64,000 nt of DNA from Emticicia aquatilis (GCF_014644295.1 NZ_BMKK01000010.1:186001-250000); one strand, 5' to 3'; counted from the first letter of the stretch, positions 9,379 to 18,705 are shown. Numbers and translations: made by a program. Notes: generated by a model not told the origin, from the sequence alone.

Positions 9379-12015
9379 ATGAAAAGAACCTTTACTTTAT
9401 TTTTTTTATTATACAGCATCGTTATAGTAGCCCAAACCCTTCCTGAAAGTATTCCAAGTCTGAATGAATCCAAGAATTTATTTCAGCACGAACAACAATT
9501 TAGAGATTGGCTATACCGACAACCCAAAGGTACTCGTGGGTGGAAATGGATGGCTCGCTACGAGCATGAACTTCTCCGACGAATTGATACTACTGGCAAT
9601 ATGCCTTCGAGCGATTTGCTCCTAAAAGCCAATAATAATATAGAAAATTTAAGAAAAAACAGCGAAAATGCCCGTCAAAAAGCCTCTTCATGGGTTCCAG
9701 TTGGGCCTTATGGGAGTTCAGAATTATTTGGTATTGGTCGAGTAAATTGCATTGCTTTTCATCCAAAAGATAGCCTTACATTCTACATTGGTTTTGGGCA
9801 AGGTGGTATCTGGAAAACTACCAATGGAGGCGAATCTTACACTCCACTGGGCGATAATCTACCCATATTAAGAGTTAGTGGCATAACCCTCGACCCTAAC
9901 AATCCTGACATTATATACATTTCTCTGGCCGATTTTGCCTATATTGGCTATGACTTATATACCGCCGACCGCAAGCGAAATACCTATTACGGAATTGGTG
10001 TTTGGAAAAGTACAAACGGAGGTAAAACTTGGCAACAAACTGGCCTTAAAAATCAACTTTCAGAGGGAATTACATCAATCACTCGAACAATTTGGGTTAA
10101 TCCTCAAAACTCAAAAGAAGTGGTAGTTGTCGGAACAAAAGGTATTTTCAAGTCTTTCGATGGCGGCGATACATGGTCAACTAAGGTCTTAGATAAAATG
10201 ACTTCGGCACTTGTGCAGCACCCGACCAATTCTAATATACTTTTTGCTTCGGCAGTTTATGTGGCCAGCACCAAGCAGGGAGAAGCAGGAATTTGGAAGT
10301 CAGAAGATGCGGGAAATACTTGGCGAATATTATCAACGGGTATTGGTAAAGCAACCGTTCAGCGAGTTGAAGTAGCTATCTCTCCCACAAGTCCTAATTT
10401 GATTTATGCTGTCAGTTGTGATATTAATAATGGTTTTGAAGGTTTCTACAAAAGCACCGATAATGGCGAAACTTGGCAAAAATCTGCCTTTAGAGGAAAC
10501 TTACTGTCAACAGCCTATAGCGGAACTGGCGGTCAAGGCTTTTATGACTTATGTATCATGGTTCATCCAACAAAACCACAAACTGTTTATGTTGGAGGCT
10601 TAATCTTGAACGAATCGAATGATGGTGGAACTACTTGGCGACCGGCAACTGGCTATACAACCATTCACCCTGACCAACACGCCTTTGGGTATAATCCCCT
10701 CAACAAAACTATATACCTATGCAATGATGGAGGGGTTTATGCCACTAAAGAGATTATTGCCAGCACAATAGCCAACCTATCATGGAAATTTGTTTCGAAA
10801 GGGGTCAATGCCACTTCGTGCTATCGTTTGGGACTTTCGCAAGATGGGAAAAAAATTCTGACTGGTGCTCAAGACAACAATATGTTTCTAACCCAAGACA
10901 ATAAACCTTGGACAAGTGAATTTGACGGAGATGGTATGGAAGGAGCAATCAGTAAAAACTATGCTTATGGTTCTTCACAATACGGATTTATTTCATTCTT
11001 TGACCTAAACGATGCTCGAAAGCAAGAAGCTGCTATCTTTCCACCACAAGCTAACAACGATACAGGCGAATGGACTACTCCATTTATTATTAATGAAAAA
11101 AGCAATCAAGTAATTATTGCTGGCGGGAATGTTCATAAATTAGATGTAGCTCAAGAGAGAAGCAAACTTAATACTATCTCCAACTTTAAGATTTATGGCA
11201 CAACTCGCTATCCACAAGTATCAACCGCCTTAGCTGTGCCAAAATCAGATGCTAATACCATTTATATAGCAAAAAAAGCCACGCCATTACTCAAGCAGTC
11301 TTCTGAACTTTGGCGAACCGTAAATAATGGAGAATTTTGGGAGAATATCACCAACGATATTTACAAAGATTCTTATGTAACTTATCTTACGGTTGATGAT
11401 AACTTCCCTGACCGTGTTTGGGCTACATTGAGCAATTTTGAAGAAGGCAAGAAAGTATATTATTCGAGCAATGGAGGTAAAAACTGGGAGAACATCAGCT
11501 ATAATTTACCAAATCTTCCTGCCAATACCATTGTATATCAGACTGATACAGAAACCGATATTTTGTATGTGGGCATGGATATTGGCGTTTATTATTTAGT
11601 AGAAGGCACAAAAGAATGGAAACCGCTTATAACCAATCTGCCGAACGTAATTGTTCACGAACTTGAAATAAATCAGACGACAAAAAAACTTTACGCTGCT
11701 ACCTTTGGTAGAGGAATTTGGATGACCGACTTACTCACCGAAAAATCACCACAATCAGATGATTTCTATGGCATGGAAGCTTCTTTGTATCCAAACCCGA
11801 ATAATGGTACATTCAAGTTAAAAGCCAACTATAACAATATCGAGAAAATTCAGGTAATTGATATTTTAGGAAGGGTACGTTTCGAAGAATCTCTACAACC
11901 CAAAGCCTTAAAATACGGAAAACAGTTTGAAGTAAATTCACTCAACTCAGGGATTTATTTTGTTAGATTAGTGTCGGGTAATTTAAGCAAAATCATAAAA
12001 ATGGCCGTTAATTAA
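9379..12015 (+). CDS. T9SS-secreted BNR/sortilin-type repeat protein
   Basis: Large secreted protein of 878 residues. A signal peptide (residues 1-18) is followed by many BNR/VPS10-like blades with the motif S-x-D-x-G-x-T-W: WKTTNGGESY, WKSTNGGKTW, SFDGGDTW, WKSEDAGNTW, YKSTDNGETW, YYSSNGGKNW. These predict a beta-propeller of the sortilin/xyloglucanase type. The last 80 residues (SLYPNPNNGTFKL ... IYFVRLVSG ... KIIKMAVN) are a type A T9SS sorting domain, so the protein crosses the outer membrane by the gliding-linked type IX system. No catalytic residues are evident; it may be a carbohydrate- or protein-binding surface protein. Confidence 0.93.
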   Translation: MKRTFTLFFLLYSIVIVAQTLPESIPSLNESKNLFQHEQQFRDWLYRQPKGTRGWKWMARYEHELLRRIDTTGNMPSSDLLLKANNNIENLRKNSENARQKASSWVPVGPYGSSELFGIGRVNCIAFHPKDSLTFYIGFGQGGIWKTTNGGESYTPLGDNLPILRVSGITLDPNNPDIIYISLADFAYIGYDLYTADRKRNTYYGIGVWKSTNGGKTWQQTGLKNQLSEGITSITRTIWVNPQNSKEVVVVGTKGIFKSFDGGDTWSTKVLDKMTSALVQHPTNSNILFASAVYVASTKQGEAGIWKSEDAGNTWRILSTGIGKATVQRVEVAISPTSPNLIYAVSCDINNGFEGFYKSTDNGETWQKSAFRGNLLSTAYSGTGGQGFYDLCIMVHPTKPQTVYVGGLILNESNDGGTTWRPATGYTTIHPDQHAFGYNPLNKTIYLCNDGGVYATKEIIASTIANLSWKFVSKGVNATSCYRLGLSQDGKKILTGAQDNNMFLTQDNKPWTSEFDGDGMEGAISKNYAYGSSQYGFISFFDLNDARKQEAAIFPPQANNDTGEWTTPFIINEKSNQVIIAGGNVHKLDVAQERSKLNTISNFKIYGTTRYPQVSTALAVPKSDANTIYIAKKATPLLKQSSELWRTVNNGEFWENITNDIYKDSYVTYLTVDDNFPDRVWATLSNFEEGKKVYYSSNGGKNWENISYNLPNLPANTIVYQTDTETDILYVGMDIGVYYLVEGTKEWKPLITNLPNVIVHELEINQTTKKLYAATFGRGIWMTDLLTEKSPQSDDFYGMEASLYPNPNNGTFKLKANYNNIEKIQVIDILGRVRFEESLQPKALKYGKQFEVNSLNSGIYFVRLVSGNLSKIIKMAVN

Positions 12016-12110
12016 AGCCCCAACAACCGCTTCTGATAAGATTAAAGTCGTATTATTCGATTTGGCATTGATATTGTAGTTGAATACTAAACTATTCAAA
12101 TTATAAAACT

Positions 12111-12296
12111 ATGCAAGAATTTATTCAAATTCCGACCGAATACATCGAACAAGTACTTGAGAAAACCTCAGGTGTAAGACCCAATCTTCAAGACGAATTA
12201 GTTTATCTCCGTACTTCATTAAGTTATCTCAGAGAAGGAATGAGCGTAGAAGAAGCAACTGATTTAGCCACGATTGATTACCTAATGGCGAGTTAG
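12111..12296 (+). CDS. Small conserved-looking protein of unknown function
   Basis: A 61-residue acidic helical protein (MQEFIQIPTEYIEQVLEK..., ending LATIDYLMAS). It has good codon use, a plausible upstream gap and overlaps the convergent YhhN-like gene by only 4 nt, which supports it being real. I recognise no domain. Confidence 0.6.
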   Translation: MQEFIQIPTEYIEQVLEKTSGVRPNLQDELVYLRTSLSYLREGMSVEEATDLATIDYLMAS

Positions 12297-12985
12297 TTTT
12301 CAACTTTATTTCGAGTGTACAAAATACTTTCAATGATTAATAATTGAGAAGTAGCATAAATGATAAAATAGACTCCTGTTTTGTAGGGCAATTCTTTATA
12401 CAATAAATTAATGGCTAACCATAAGTTGGACATTACTAATAAAAAGATGCCTATAAACCCCATTGAGTAGGCTTTTCTGGGTATCGGCCGAAAATAAGCC
12501 ATCCAACAAAGCACCATCATTTGGGTTGAATACACAAAACTGATTAAGAGCAAGCTATTCGGTGTATAGGTAATGAGCAGAAAAACCAAACCTATAAAAA
12601 ACAGAATGGTGAGGAAAATCATTTTCCATTCTTTAATTACCGACGAAAAAGGAGGCAATATACTGCCTTCATCTCGAAAGATACTGATGTACATAAACTG
12701 TGTAAGATAAAACCCAACAGTATTGAGAAACATCAAAAGATGAAGGTCTCTAAAAATCAAAATCAAAATTCCACCTGCACACGTAAAGAGCAATGCTTCA
12801 ATTGAGTACCAATCTATAAGAACAAATTTTGAGTTTTTGTATCTGATATAATATGTGATTAAAATCAAATTGGATACAACTTCTAAAAAGCCAGCTTTCT
12901 TTAAGAAAACTGACTCATCATACAAAAATGCCCAAAATAGTAATGGTACCAAGCCATAATACAGCAAGAGCCAAAGTTTTTTCAT
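12293..12985 (-). CDS. YhhN/TMEM86-like integral membrane protein
   Basis: A 230-residue protein with seven or eight hydrophobic segments. The C-terminal half (GFIGIFLLVMSNLWLAINLLY ... LPYKTGVYFIIYATSQLLI) matches the layout of the YhhN family, in which TMEM86B is a lysoplasmalogenase. In the family the motif reads roughly F-x-x-S-D-x-x-L-A-x-N; here the Asp position is Asn (MSNLWLAIN), so enzyme activity is doubtful. Family call is from the pattern only. Confidence 0.65.
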   Translation of the reverse strand: MKKLWLLLYYGLVPLLFWAFLYDESVFLKKAGFLEVVSNLILITYYIRYKNSKFVLIDWYSIEALLFTCAGGILILIFRDLHLLMFLNTVGFYLTQFMYISIFRDEGSILPPFSSVIKEWKMIFLTILFFIGLVFLLITYTPNSLLLISFVYSTQMMVLCWMAYFRPIPRKAYSMGFIGIFLLVMSNLWLAINLLYKELPYKTGVYFIIYATSQLLIIESILYTRNKVEN

Positions 12986-13221
12986 ATCAATAGCAGCCCT
13001 TTCCTCTTTCAGAGGAAGAGTTTATTTTTATATTCACCGTGTAATAGTTAGATTATGAAGCAAAAATTATACCGCTTAATAACTTCTATTACTTATAAAA
13101 ATATTGGGTTACGCTTATTTACAAACTGATAATAGTTAAGGAATCAACTATAACAACATGCAAACTATTGATTATAAACTACTTATGTAGGCAGAGTATT
13201 TACTGTAAATCTTATGATTTT

Positions 13222-13713
13222 CTATTGTAAAAGTTCTTTACGCTTTAAAATAGATTCAAATAATTTCAAATCATGCTCGCTGTTGAATACAGTAAATGGA
13301 AAACGTAAAAATTGGCCTTTACCAATAATCAACAAAAAGGCATCTGCCATACGCTCAGCCGACTGAATGCTTTCCCATTTCATGATACCACCTTCTTTCT
13401 GGTTGATTTTTACCAAAATCTGACGGCTATCAATTTCGTACATAAACTTGTCAAACATTTGTTTGTTTTGTTCCATCTGCGACGCAGCATAGAACTGGGC
13501 ATACCAGAATAAAACATAAAGCCCACCTCCTACAACAGCTACCACTGGAATCCACCAGTTTTTGTATGTACCCGTAAAATGAAGCACTAAACCCAATAAA
13601 AAAACCGCTGCTGGAATCAACAACCATTTCCATCCGGCTTTCATGTGACGCTTGAACGAAATACTTACATATTCTTTAGGGTCTAAAGCAAATTTTTTTG
13701 TTTTTACTATCAT
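13222..13713 (-). CDS. YcxB-like membrane protein
   Basis: A 163-residue protein with two adjacent membrane helices (about residues 30-48 and 54-72) and a C-terminal soluble domain with MKWESIQSAERMADAFLLIIG and a closing FESILKRK. This is the layout of the YcxB-like family of unknown function. Monocistronic, minus strand. Confidence 0.75.
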   Translation of the reverse strand: MIVKTKKFALDPKEYVSISFKRHMKAGWKWLLIPAAVFLLGLVLHFTGTYKNWWIPVVAVVGGGLYVLFWYAQFYAASQMEQNKQMFDKFMYEIDSRQILVKINQKEGGIMKWESIQSAERMADAFLLIIGKGQFLRFPFTVFNSEHDLKLFESILKRKELLQ

Positions 13714-13831
13714 TGTATTTTGTTGTCATTAAGTACCTAACTGTGCCTGTATATCGGTCTAATTTTCAATATCCGCCCTACACTGCTGCATTCAATTAGA
13801 TGTTATTATCTTTGAAAGCACAAAAATAGAA

Positions 13832-13858
13832 AAAGGCTCTGACAATTTCAGAGCCTTT
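13832..13858 (-). terminator. Intrinsic terminator of the DUF4783 gene
   Basis: Perfect 11-bp stem (aaaggctctga/tcagagccttt) with a 5-nt loop. Read on the minus strand it is followed by a T-rich run, 50 bp after the stop of the upstream minus-strand gene. Confidence 0.88.
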
Positions 13859-13906
13859 CCTATTATTTTGTAATAAGTATCTATAAAATTCGTTAGTAGA
13901 GCTTTT

Positions 13907-14344
13907 TCACCCCTCTCTAAACTGAATCGTATCAATCACATATTTATTGGCATCCGCACGACGAACTAAGATATACACCAAGAAATCTTTGTTACGGCTT
14001 CGGTACGTACCTACACTATAACGTAGGTCGGCATTCGATGCACCTTGATACACATACTGGAATGCCAATGGAGGATTCTTCTGGAAGAAAGATTTAAAAA
14101 TCTGTTCTGCCTGTTGTGCCGAAATTTTTTGGAAATCGATTTTTTCTGAATCTATCACCAGTTCAACGTGCTGGTTTAGACAACTTGCCAACATTCGAGG
14201 GTTTCCACCTCTAAACGACATCCTGATTCTGTCAGCCAGTTCATTATCTTCTCTGCTTCTCTTAGAGTCATCATCGTTTGGACGTGTGGCACTCGTAAGA
14301 AAAATGAAAACGATTGCTGACATTAAGTATTTCATGGACTTCAT
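13907..14344 (-). CDS. DUF4783 family exported protein
   Basis: A 145-residue protein with an N-terminal signal (MKYLMSAIVFIFLTSATRP). The rest is NTF2-like: FRGGNPRMLASCLNQHVELVID, FKSFFQKNPP, and RNKDFLVYILVRRADANKYVIDTIQFREG. That matches DUF4783, a Bacteroidota-wide family of unknown function. ATG at 14344 or at 14335 would both keep the signal. Confidence 0.8.
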   Translation of the reverse strand: MKSMKYLMSAIVFIFLTSATRPNDDDSKRSREDNELADRIRMSFRGGNPRMLASCLNQHVELVIDSEKIDFQKISAQQAEQIFKSFFQKNPPLAFQYVYQGASNADLRYSVGTYRSRNKDFLVYILVRRADANKYVIDTIQFREG

Positions 14345-14549
14345 AATGATTAAGTTTTGAGTATCTTTGTTCGTTATTATTATTTGTTAAAGTTATTTGC
14401 ACAAACTATGCCAAAAAATTATTAAACGGATACGTTTTTTTTACGTCATTCACCGTTTTAATGGCACAAAAACTTTAATATCAAAATTCAAACCAATTAT
14501 TTCGTTTAAGTGCTTAGGTTTAAAAACTCAATGCAAAAAAGTTTATTTT

Positions 14550-15050
14550 ATGTCGAATCAGTTATTAAATAAGACCCAAACGCTTCAAAAAATCCGTAGA
14601 ATTGCCTACCAAGTGTATGAACAAAATTTTGAGGAGTCAGCAATAATTATTGCAGGAATCAATGGTGAAGGCTATACTTTTGCCGAAATGTTGGTAAAAG
14701 AGCTGAAACAAATCTCGTCAATGGATGTGTATACTGCCAAGGTAACATTTGATAAACTCGCCTCCGAACAACCAGATATAAATATTGAAAGTAAAGTAGA
14801 TACTTTCCGTAATAAAAACATCGTTCTATGTGATGATGTACTGAATACAGGTAAGACTTTGGCATTTAGTTTGCGACCATTCTTGAGTATTCCTATCAAG
14901 AAATTACAAGTGGCTGTAATCGTTGACCGTAATCACCCAAAGTACCCAATGGCAGCTGATTTTGTTGGGTATTCGCTATCAACAACCCTCAATGAGCATA
15001 TTCAGGTCATACTTAGCGATGAAGAAAAAACAGGAGTTTATATTTTTTAA
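14550..15050 (+). CDS. Type I phosphoribosyltransferase (PyrR-like)
   Basis: A 166-residue cytoplasmic transferase. The PRPP-binding motif is IVLCDDVLNTGKTLAF near residues 91-106, with the ADFVGYSLSTTLNEH flap and V-D-R-N-H-P end typical of PyrR and related transferases. The start at 14550 (MSNQLLNK) follows the family length; the open frame runs 51 codons further upstream but that part is A/T-rich and unlike protein. It is 12 bp upstream of gldD in the same direction, an order known from other Bacteroidota. Confidence 0.85.
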   Translation: MSNQLLNKTQTLQKIRRIAYQVYEQNFEESAIIIAGINGEGYTFAEMLVKELKQISSMDVYTAKVTFDKLASEQPDINIESKVDTFRNKNIVLCDDVLNTGKTLAFSLRPFLSIPIKKLQVAVIVDRNHPKYPMAADFVGYSLSTTLNEHIQVILSDEEKTGVYIF

Positions 15051-15062
15051 GAAAAGTAATCT

Positions 15063-15659
15063 ATGCCCAAAATACAGATTGTAAAAGGATTAGTAGTATT
15101 TGCATTCAGCGTTATGCTTGGAAGTTGTAGTAAATCAAACCAAGAGTATTCGCCTAAGCCCCGAGGATTCAATCGTATTGATTTGCCCCAACACGCTTAC
15201 CAAACTTTGCCCGATAAACACCCCTACTCTTTTGAGTACTCGAAAGAGGCAATTATTCAGCTTGATACATTCAAAAATGCCGAGCCACATTGGATAATCG
15301 TATATTACCCTAAGCTCAATACACGTATTCAGTTTACTTACAAACCAGTTAAAAACGACCTCGGCAGACTACAAAATATGATGGGCGATGCTGCTAAATT
15401 GGCTTTTAATCACGATAAAAAAGCCTATTCGATAACCGATAAGATTTTGACAACGAAGAGCGGCAAAAGAGCAGTTGTTTTTGAATTAGAAGGAGAAGTG
15501 CCAAGTCCGTATCAGTTTTTTGTAACTGATAGTACTAAGCACTATCTCAGAGGAGCAGTTTATTTAATGACAGCCACCGAAAACGATTCTCTCAAACCAA
15601 TCATTGATTATATGAAAGTCGATTCGAGACATATTCTCGAAACCCTTCGATGGAAATAA
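15063..15659 (+). CDS. gldD: Gliding motility lipoprotein GldD
   Basis: A 198-residue lipoprotein (lipobox MLGSC, Cys22). After the lipid anchor it has the family hallmarks: YSPKPRGFNRIDLP, HPYSFEYSKEA, WIIVYYPKLNTRIQFTYKPV, and a C-terminal YLMTATENDSLKPIIDYMKVDSRHILETLRW. GldD is needed for gliding and T9SS-dependent secretion in Flavobacterium johnsoniae. Its presence together with the T9SS cargo at 9379 points to a working type IX system. Confidence 0.93.
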   Translation: MPKIQIVKGLVVFAFSVMLGSCSKSNQEYSPKPRGFNRIDLPQHAYQTLPDKHPYSFEYSKEAIIQLDTFKNAEPHWIIVYYPKLNTRIQFTYKPVKNDLGRLQNMMGDAAKLAFNHDKKAYSITDKILTTKSGKRAVVFELEGEVPSPYQFFVTDSTKHYLRGAVYLMTATENDSLKPIIDYMKVDSRHILETLRWK

Positions 15660-16211
15660 TTATAATTTGAAAATAAGTCTGAATTTGAAATTCAATATAT
15701 CGTCGGTTTTTAGACCAAATAACGACGGACGCTCTACTTTATAATCAGTCAGAGAAACATCAAATTTACCTTCAAAAACTAATTTATTAACGAAGTCTTC
15801 ACGAGTTGCAATAATCGTTACGGGCTTCGTTACTCCATGAAACGTCAGATTCCCTTCTACCGTAATCATCTCAGCGGCAGCCTTGATTTTTGTACTTACA
15901 AACGTAACTTTAGGGTATTTCAAGGCCTCTAAGACCTCCAAACCGTGCGAATCACGGTTGGCATTTCCACTATCAAACGATTGCACTTTGAGCGAAACCG
16001 CTACTTGTTCAATCGTCTTTGATGCTTTGTTATAAACCAAAATAGCATTTACATCCTTACAAACTGCCTCCCAATCGTGCATGGGGTGTTTCATGGCGTA
16101 GGTAATGGTTGATACGCTTTTATCGGCTAATAGCTTTGTCAAATCTTGTTGCGAAAAAGCTATTGCTGGAAACATCAACAAAATCAGTAATATATTAGGA
16201 AGCTTTTTCAT
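15660..16211 (-). CDS. YceI family periplasmic lipid-binding protein (copy 1)
   Basis: A 183-residue lipocalin-like protein with a signal peptide (MKKLPNILLILLMFPAIAFSQ). YceI hallmarks include STITYAMKHPMHDWEAV, NRDSHGLEVLEALKYPKVTFVSTKI, GNLTFHGVTKPV and DYKVERPSLFGLKTDDILNFKFRL. Such proteins bind polyisoprenoids or other amphiphiles. The stop touches the stop of gldD; the paralogue lies 13 bp upstream. Confidence 0.88.
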   Translation of the reverse strand: MKKLPNILLILLMFPAIAFSQQDLTKLLADKSVSTITYAMKHPMHDWEAVCKDVNAILVYNKASKTIEQVAVSLKVQSFDSGNANRDSHGLEVLEALKYPKVTFVSTKIKAAAEMITVEGNLTFHGVTKPVTIIATREDFVNKLVFEGKFDVSLTDYKVERPSLFGLKTDDILNFKFRLIFKL

Positions 16212-16224
16212 ACGCAGTTTATTT

Positions 16225-16785
16225 TTACTTTACATTAAAACTCAGATTAAATTTCAAATTTACAACATCTTCAGTTTTTACGCCAAAGAGTGAAGGTCTA
16301 TCTACTTTATAATCAGATAATAAGACATCAAATTTACCGTCAAAATTTATTTTACTCGACCCGTCATCTCGACGAACAGTAAGCGTAATCGGCTTAACTA
16401 TACCATGAAATGTCAGATTACCATCTATTGCAAGCGTATTGCCATTCGGTCTGATTTTTGTGCTTACAAAAGTCACTTTCGGAAACTTCAAGCCCTCCAA
16501 AACTTCTAAAGCATGAGAATCTCGGTTTGAGTTTCCACTATCAAAAGAATCAACCTTCAACGAAACTACTACTTGCTCAACGGCCTTCGTTGCTTTATTA
16601 TATACAATCACAGCATTTACATCTTTCGACACGCCTTCCCATTCGTGCATGGGGTGTTTCATGGCATAAGTAATTGTTGATACACCCTTATCAGCAAATA
16701 CTTTTATTGCGTCCTGCTGTTGAGCTTGTGTTATTAACGAAAACAAAGACAACAATAATACAAGAAACCTGTTGGTTAATTTCAT
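16225..16785 (-). CDS. YceI family periplasmic lipid-binding protein (copy 2)
   Basis: A paralogue of the next gene downstream: residues such as GVSTITYAMKHPMHEWEGV, NRDSHALEVLEGLKFPKVTF and GNLTFHGIVKP recur. I start at Met6 of the open frame (16785, MKLTNRFLVLLLSLFSLITQAQ), which gives a normal signal peptide; an ATG at 16800 would add five residues. The two copies are a tandem duplication old enough to have diverged. Confidence 0.87.
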   Translation of the reverse strand: MKLTNRFLVLLLSLFSLITQAQQQDAIKVFADKGVSTITYAMKHPMHEWEGVSKDVNAVIVYNKATKAVEQVVVSLKVDSFDSGNSNRDSHALEVLEGLKFPKVTFVSTKIRPNGNTLAIDGNLTFHGIVKPITLTVRRDDGSSKINFDGKFDVLLSDYKVDRPSLFGVKTEDVVNLKFNLSFNVK

Positions 16786-16819
16786 TTTAGCATGGGGCAA
16801 AAGTTTACGAAGAATAAAT

Positions 16820-17461
16820 CTAAAACTCGAATTTAATCATCGCTATCGCAGCCAAATAGCCGCCTACCGCGGTATATGCAGCTGCACGATGATATGGCTT
16901 CAGCTTGTAGTTATCGCTAATACGAGGCCCTAAGACGTTCGTAGCAATCATAGCTGAGAGATGCACATACGACAAATATTTATGCACTTTAATATTACTG
17001 ATACCTTTACGGTTGAGCATTGGAGGCGGGGCGGTGAAAGCCATTAAGGCAGTTGTAGCGTAGCCAATATTTACCCCCGTAGCAACAGCTCCGTGGATAT
17101 TCTTTAGCTTATCGCTGTAAGTGTCGGGCTTATAAAGGCGTGAACCCAAAATTCCCTGCGTAATCATACCCGCTGCTGTAATAAAACCCAATGTTTGGTG
17201 GATTTTAAACATATTACGTCGAATCCTTAGTTCTTTTTCTCGATTTTCTAATGTTAGTTGCGGAGCAATGCCAGTTCGACGATACAAGCCGTGTTCTCCC
17301 CAGAATATCCGCTGTGTGAGCAACATTCTTTTAGGCAATAAGGCAGTTTTTTCGGGACCAGCTTCCAAATCATTCAAAAGGCTATCAGCATTAGTTTGAG
17401 CTACAGATTCATTAATAATAGCAGAAAATACTAAAAACAGCAGTACAAGTAGGTTCTTCAT
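16820..17461 (-). CDS. Small multi-pass membrane protein, possibly b-type cytochrome
   Basis: A 213-residue protein. I start at 17461 (MKNLLVLLFLVFSAIINESVAQ, signal peptide); the frame is open for 50 more codons upstream but they fit no domain. It has about four hydrophobic segments with histidines near their ends: MFKIHQTLGFITAAGM, NIHGAVATGVNIGYATTALMAF, VHKYLSYVHLSAMIATNVLG and YHRAAAYTAVGGYLAAIAMI. That arrangement resembles cytochrome b561-like heme proteins, and it sits between YceI genes (E. coli yceI pairs with the b561 gene yceJ) and a Rieske gene. Heme binding is inference. Confidence 0.7.
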   Translation of the reverse strand: MKNLLVLLFLVFSAIINESVAQTNADSLLNDLEAGPEKTALLPKRMLLTQRIFWGEHGLYRRTGIAPQLTLENREKELRIRRNMFKIHQTLGFITAAGMITQGILGSRLYKPDTYSDKLKNIHGAVATGVNIGYATTALMAFTAPPPMLNRKGISNIKVHKYLSYVHLSAMIATNVLGPRISDNYKLKPYHRAAAYTAVGGYLAAIAMIKFEF

Positions 17462-17819
17462 AACGATAAAAAGGTATAAAATTTTCAAGAAAAATATATA
17501 AAAAGAAAGCCAAAAAATTTGGCTTCCTTTATTCATCAAAACACATACCCCTAAACAATAATTACTATAAATATCCGAAAATATAGACGCCTGAGCATCT
17601 TTATTTTTCAAGATACATCAGCAATTAAAGAAATGACTAGGGTAAACTATGCTGTAAAACCCGAATAGATTCGGTACAGACTTAAATGTCTTTATAATTA
17701 CCCGTTTACAGTAATCTATTTCGATAATTACTACATATATATACGAGAAACGTCTAAGGTCGGATTTCTTAGGTTTCAAAATTATATATTTTTTTTTATT
17801 GTTTCTACTAAACGGGGAA
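17462..17819. other. 358-bp intergenic region, mostly featureless
   Basis: AT-rich gap between the Rieske gene and the b561-like gene. It contains the hairpin at 17507-17525 and two close copies of attacc(c/t)gtttacag-like text near 17695-17730. I see no convincing coding sequence or promoter. Confidence 0.5.
17507..17525 (-). terminator. Small hairpin with T-rich tail
   Basis: Stem aagccaaa/tttggctt with a 3-nt loop, followed on the minus strand by T-rich sequence. It lies 46 bp before the start of the b561-like gene, about 290 bp after the Rieske stop, so it could end the Rieske transcript or act in the leader of the next gene. Confidence 0.5.
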
Positions 17820-18338
17820 TTATGCCTTGATTCTCAAGGAATTATTATTATTCAATAGCTCTGTTTTATAAACCGTAAGAGCTTTTGTTGCTGGGTCTTT
17901 TTGTACAGAACCGTCAGTTTTAAATTGTGAACCATGATTCGGACAAAGGAAATCATTTGAACCACTTCTGTAATCAATAGTCGTACCCTGATGCGTACAA
18001 ATTTTTGATAAAGCTACGAAAGTTCCTTTGGCATTAGCAATAATAATGTCTTCTACGTAAGTAAAAGAACCTTCGGTTTTTAAACTCTTAAAATTTGAAT
18101 TTGTCAAATCAATTGTAAAATCAATGGAAGCACCTTTGGCCGTTCCAGTAATGCCTGTGTCTGCCGAGCCTGTTGTTCCGCCCGTAGTTCCACCAGTGGT
18201 TGTGGTTGGAGTAGGTGTGTCAGAATCTTTCGAGCAAGATGTGAGTGTTGTGCCTAAACAATAAAACGACATCAATGCGGCACTGCTTAATCCGAGTTGT
18301 TTCAAAAACTGTCCTCTACTCAATTGTGTTGGTTCCAT
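17820..18338 (-). CDS. Rieske [2Fe-2S] protein, exported
   Basis: A 172-residue protein with a twin-arginine-like or lipoprotein N-terminus (LSRGQFLKQLGLSSAALMSF, then LTSC), a low-complexity Thr/Gly linker (about residues 42-62) and a C-terminal Rieske fold. The cluster ligands are CTHQG and CPNHGSQF in canonical spacing. It probably works in the periplasm as an electron carrier. Partners may be the b561-like and YceI genes downstream; no quinol oxidase subunit lies near. Confidence 0.9.
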   Translation of the reverse strand: MEPTQLSRGQFLKQLGLSSAALMSFYCLGTTLTSCSKDSDTPTPTTTTGGTTGGTTGSADTGITGTAKGASIDFTIDLTNSNFKSLKTEGSFTYVEDIIIANAKGTFVALSKICTHQGTTIDYRSGSNDFLCPNHGSQFKTDGSVQKDPATKALTVYKTELLNNNNSLRIKA

Positions 18339-18537
18339 AAAATTAAGATATTTAATATTTTGATAATAGCAACTTTAAGTACTTGATTATCTTCCAACAA
18401 TGGCCATTTATGAAAGATTACCTTATGTTCATTTTCAGATACGAGAATAAACAGGGCAAGGTTGCAGTGTAGAGAAAAATATCTTAAAATATTTTTAGGA
18501 AGAAGGAGCTCTGCTGAAAACTGAGTTAAACAAAAAA

Positions 18538-18565
18538 CGCCCAATAATCAATGGATTATTAGGCG
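18538..18565 (-). terminator. Terminator of tRNA-Glu copy 1
   Basis: A 12-bp stem with one G-T pair (18538-18549 with 18554-18565) around aatg, and on the minus strand a run of T after it. Confidence 0.85.
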
Positions 18566-18594
18566 TTTACGATTTTTTAATCGCAGCGATTTAG

Positions 18595-18666
18595 TGACCC
18601 TACGGGGAATCGAACCCCGGTTTGATCCGTGAAAGGGACCTGTCCTAACCGCTAGACGATAGGGCC
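18595..18666 (-). tRNA. tRNA-Glu (TTC), copy 1
   Basis: 72-nt cloverleaf on the minus strand: acceptor arms GGCCCTA and TAGGGTC, anticodon loop CTTTCAC with anticodon TTC, and T-loop GGTTCGATTCC. No CCA is encoded, as usual in this phylum. The body is identical to the second copy 235 bp away. Confidence 0.97.
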
Positions 18667-18705
18667 GACTGGTTCCATTTATCATCTGCGATTGTAAATC
18701 GTGGT

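Noticed and set aside
14397-14549. N-terminal extension of the phosphoribosyltransferase
   Set aside because: The 51 codons are rich in Lys/Phe/Cys and unlike the family; the start at 14550 gives the usual length.
18320-18544. 74-codon frame upstream of the Rieske gene
   Set aside because: Overlaps the Rieske start and the tRNA terminator; no protein-like features.
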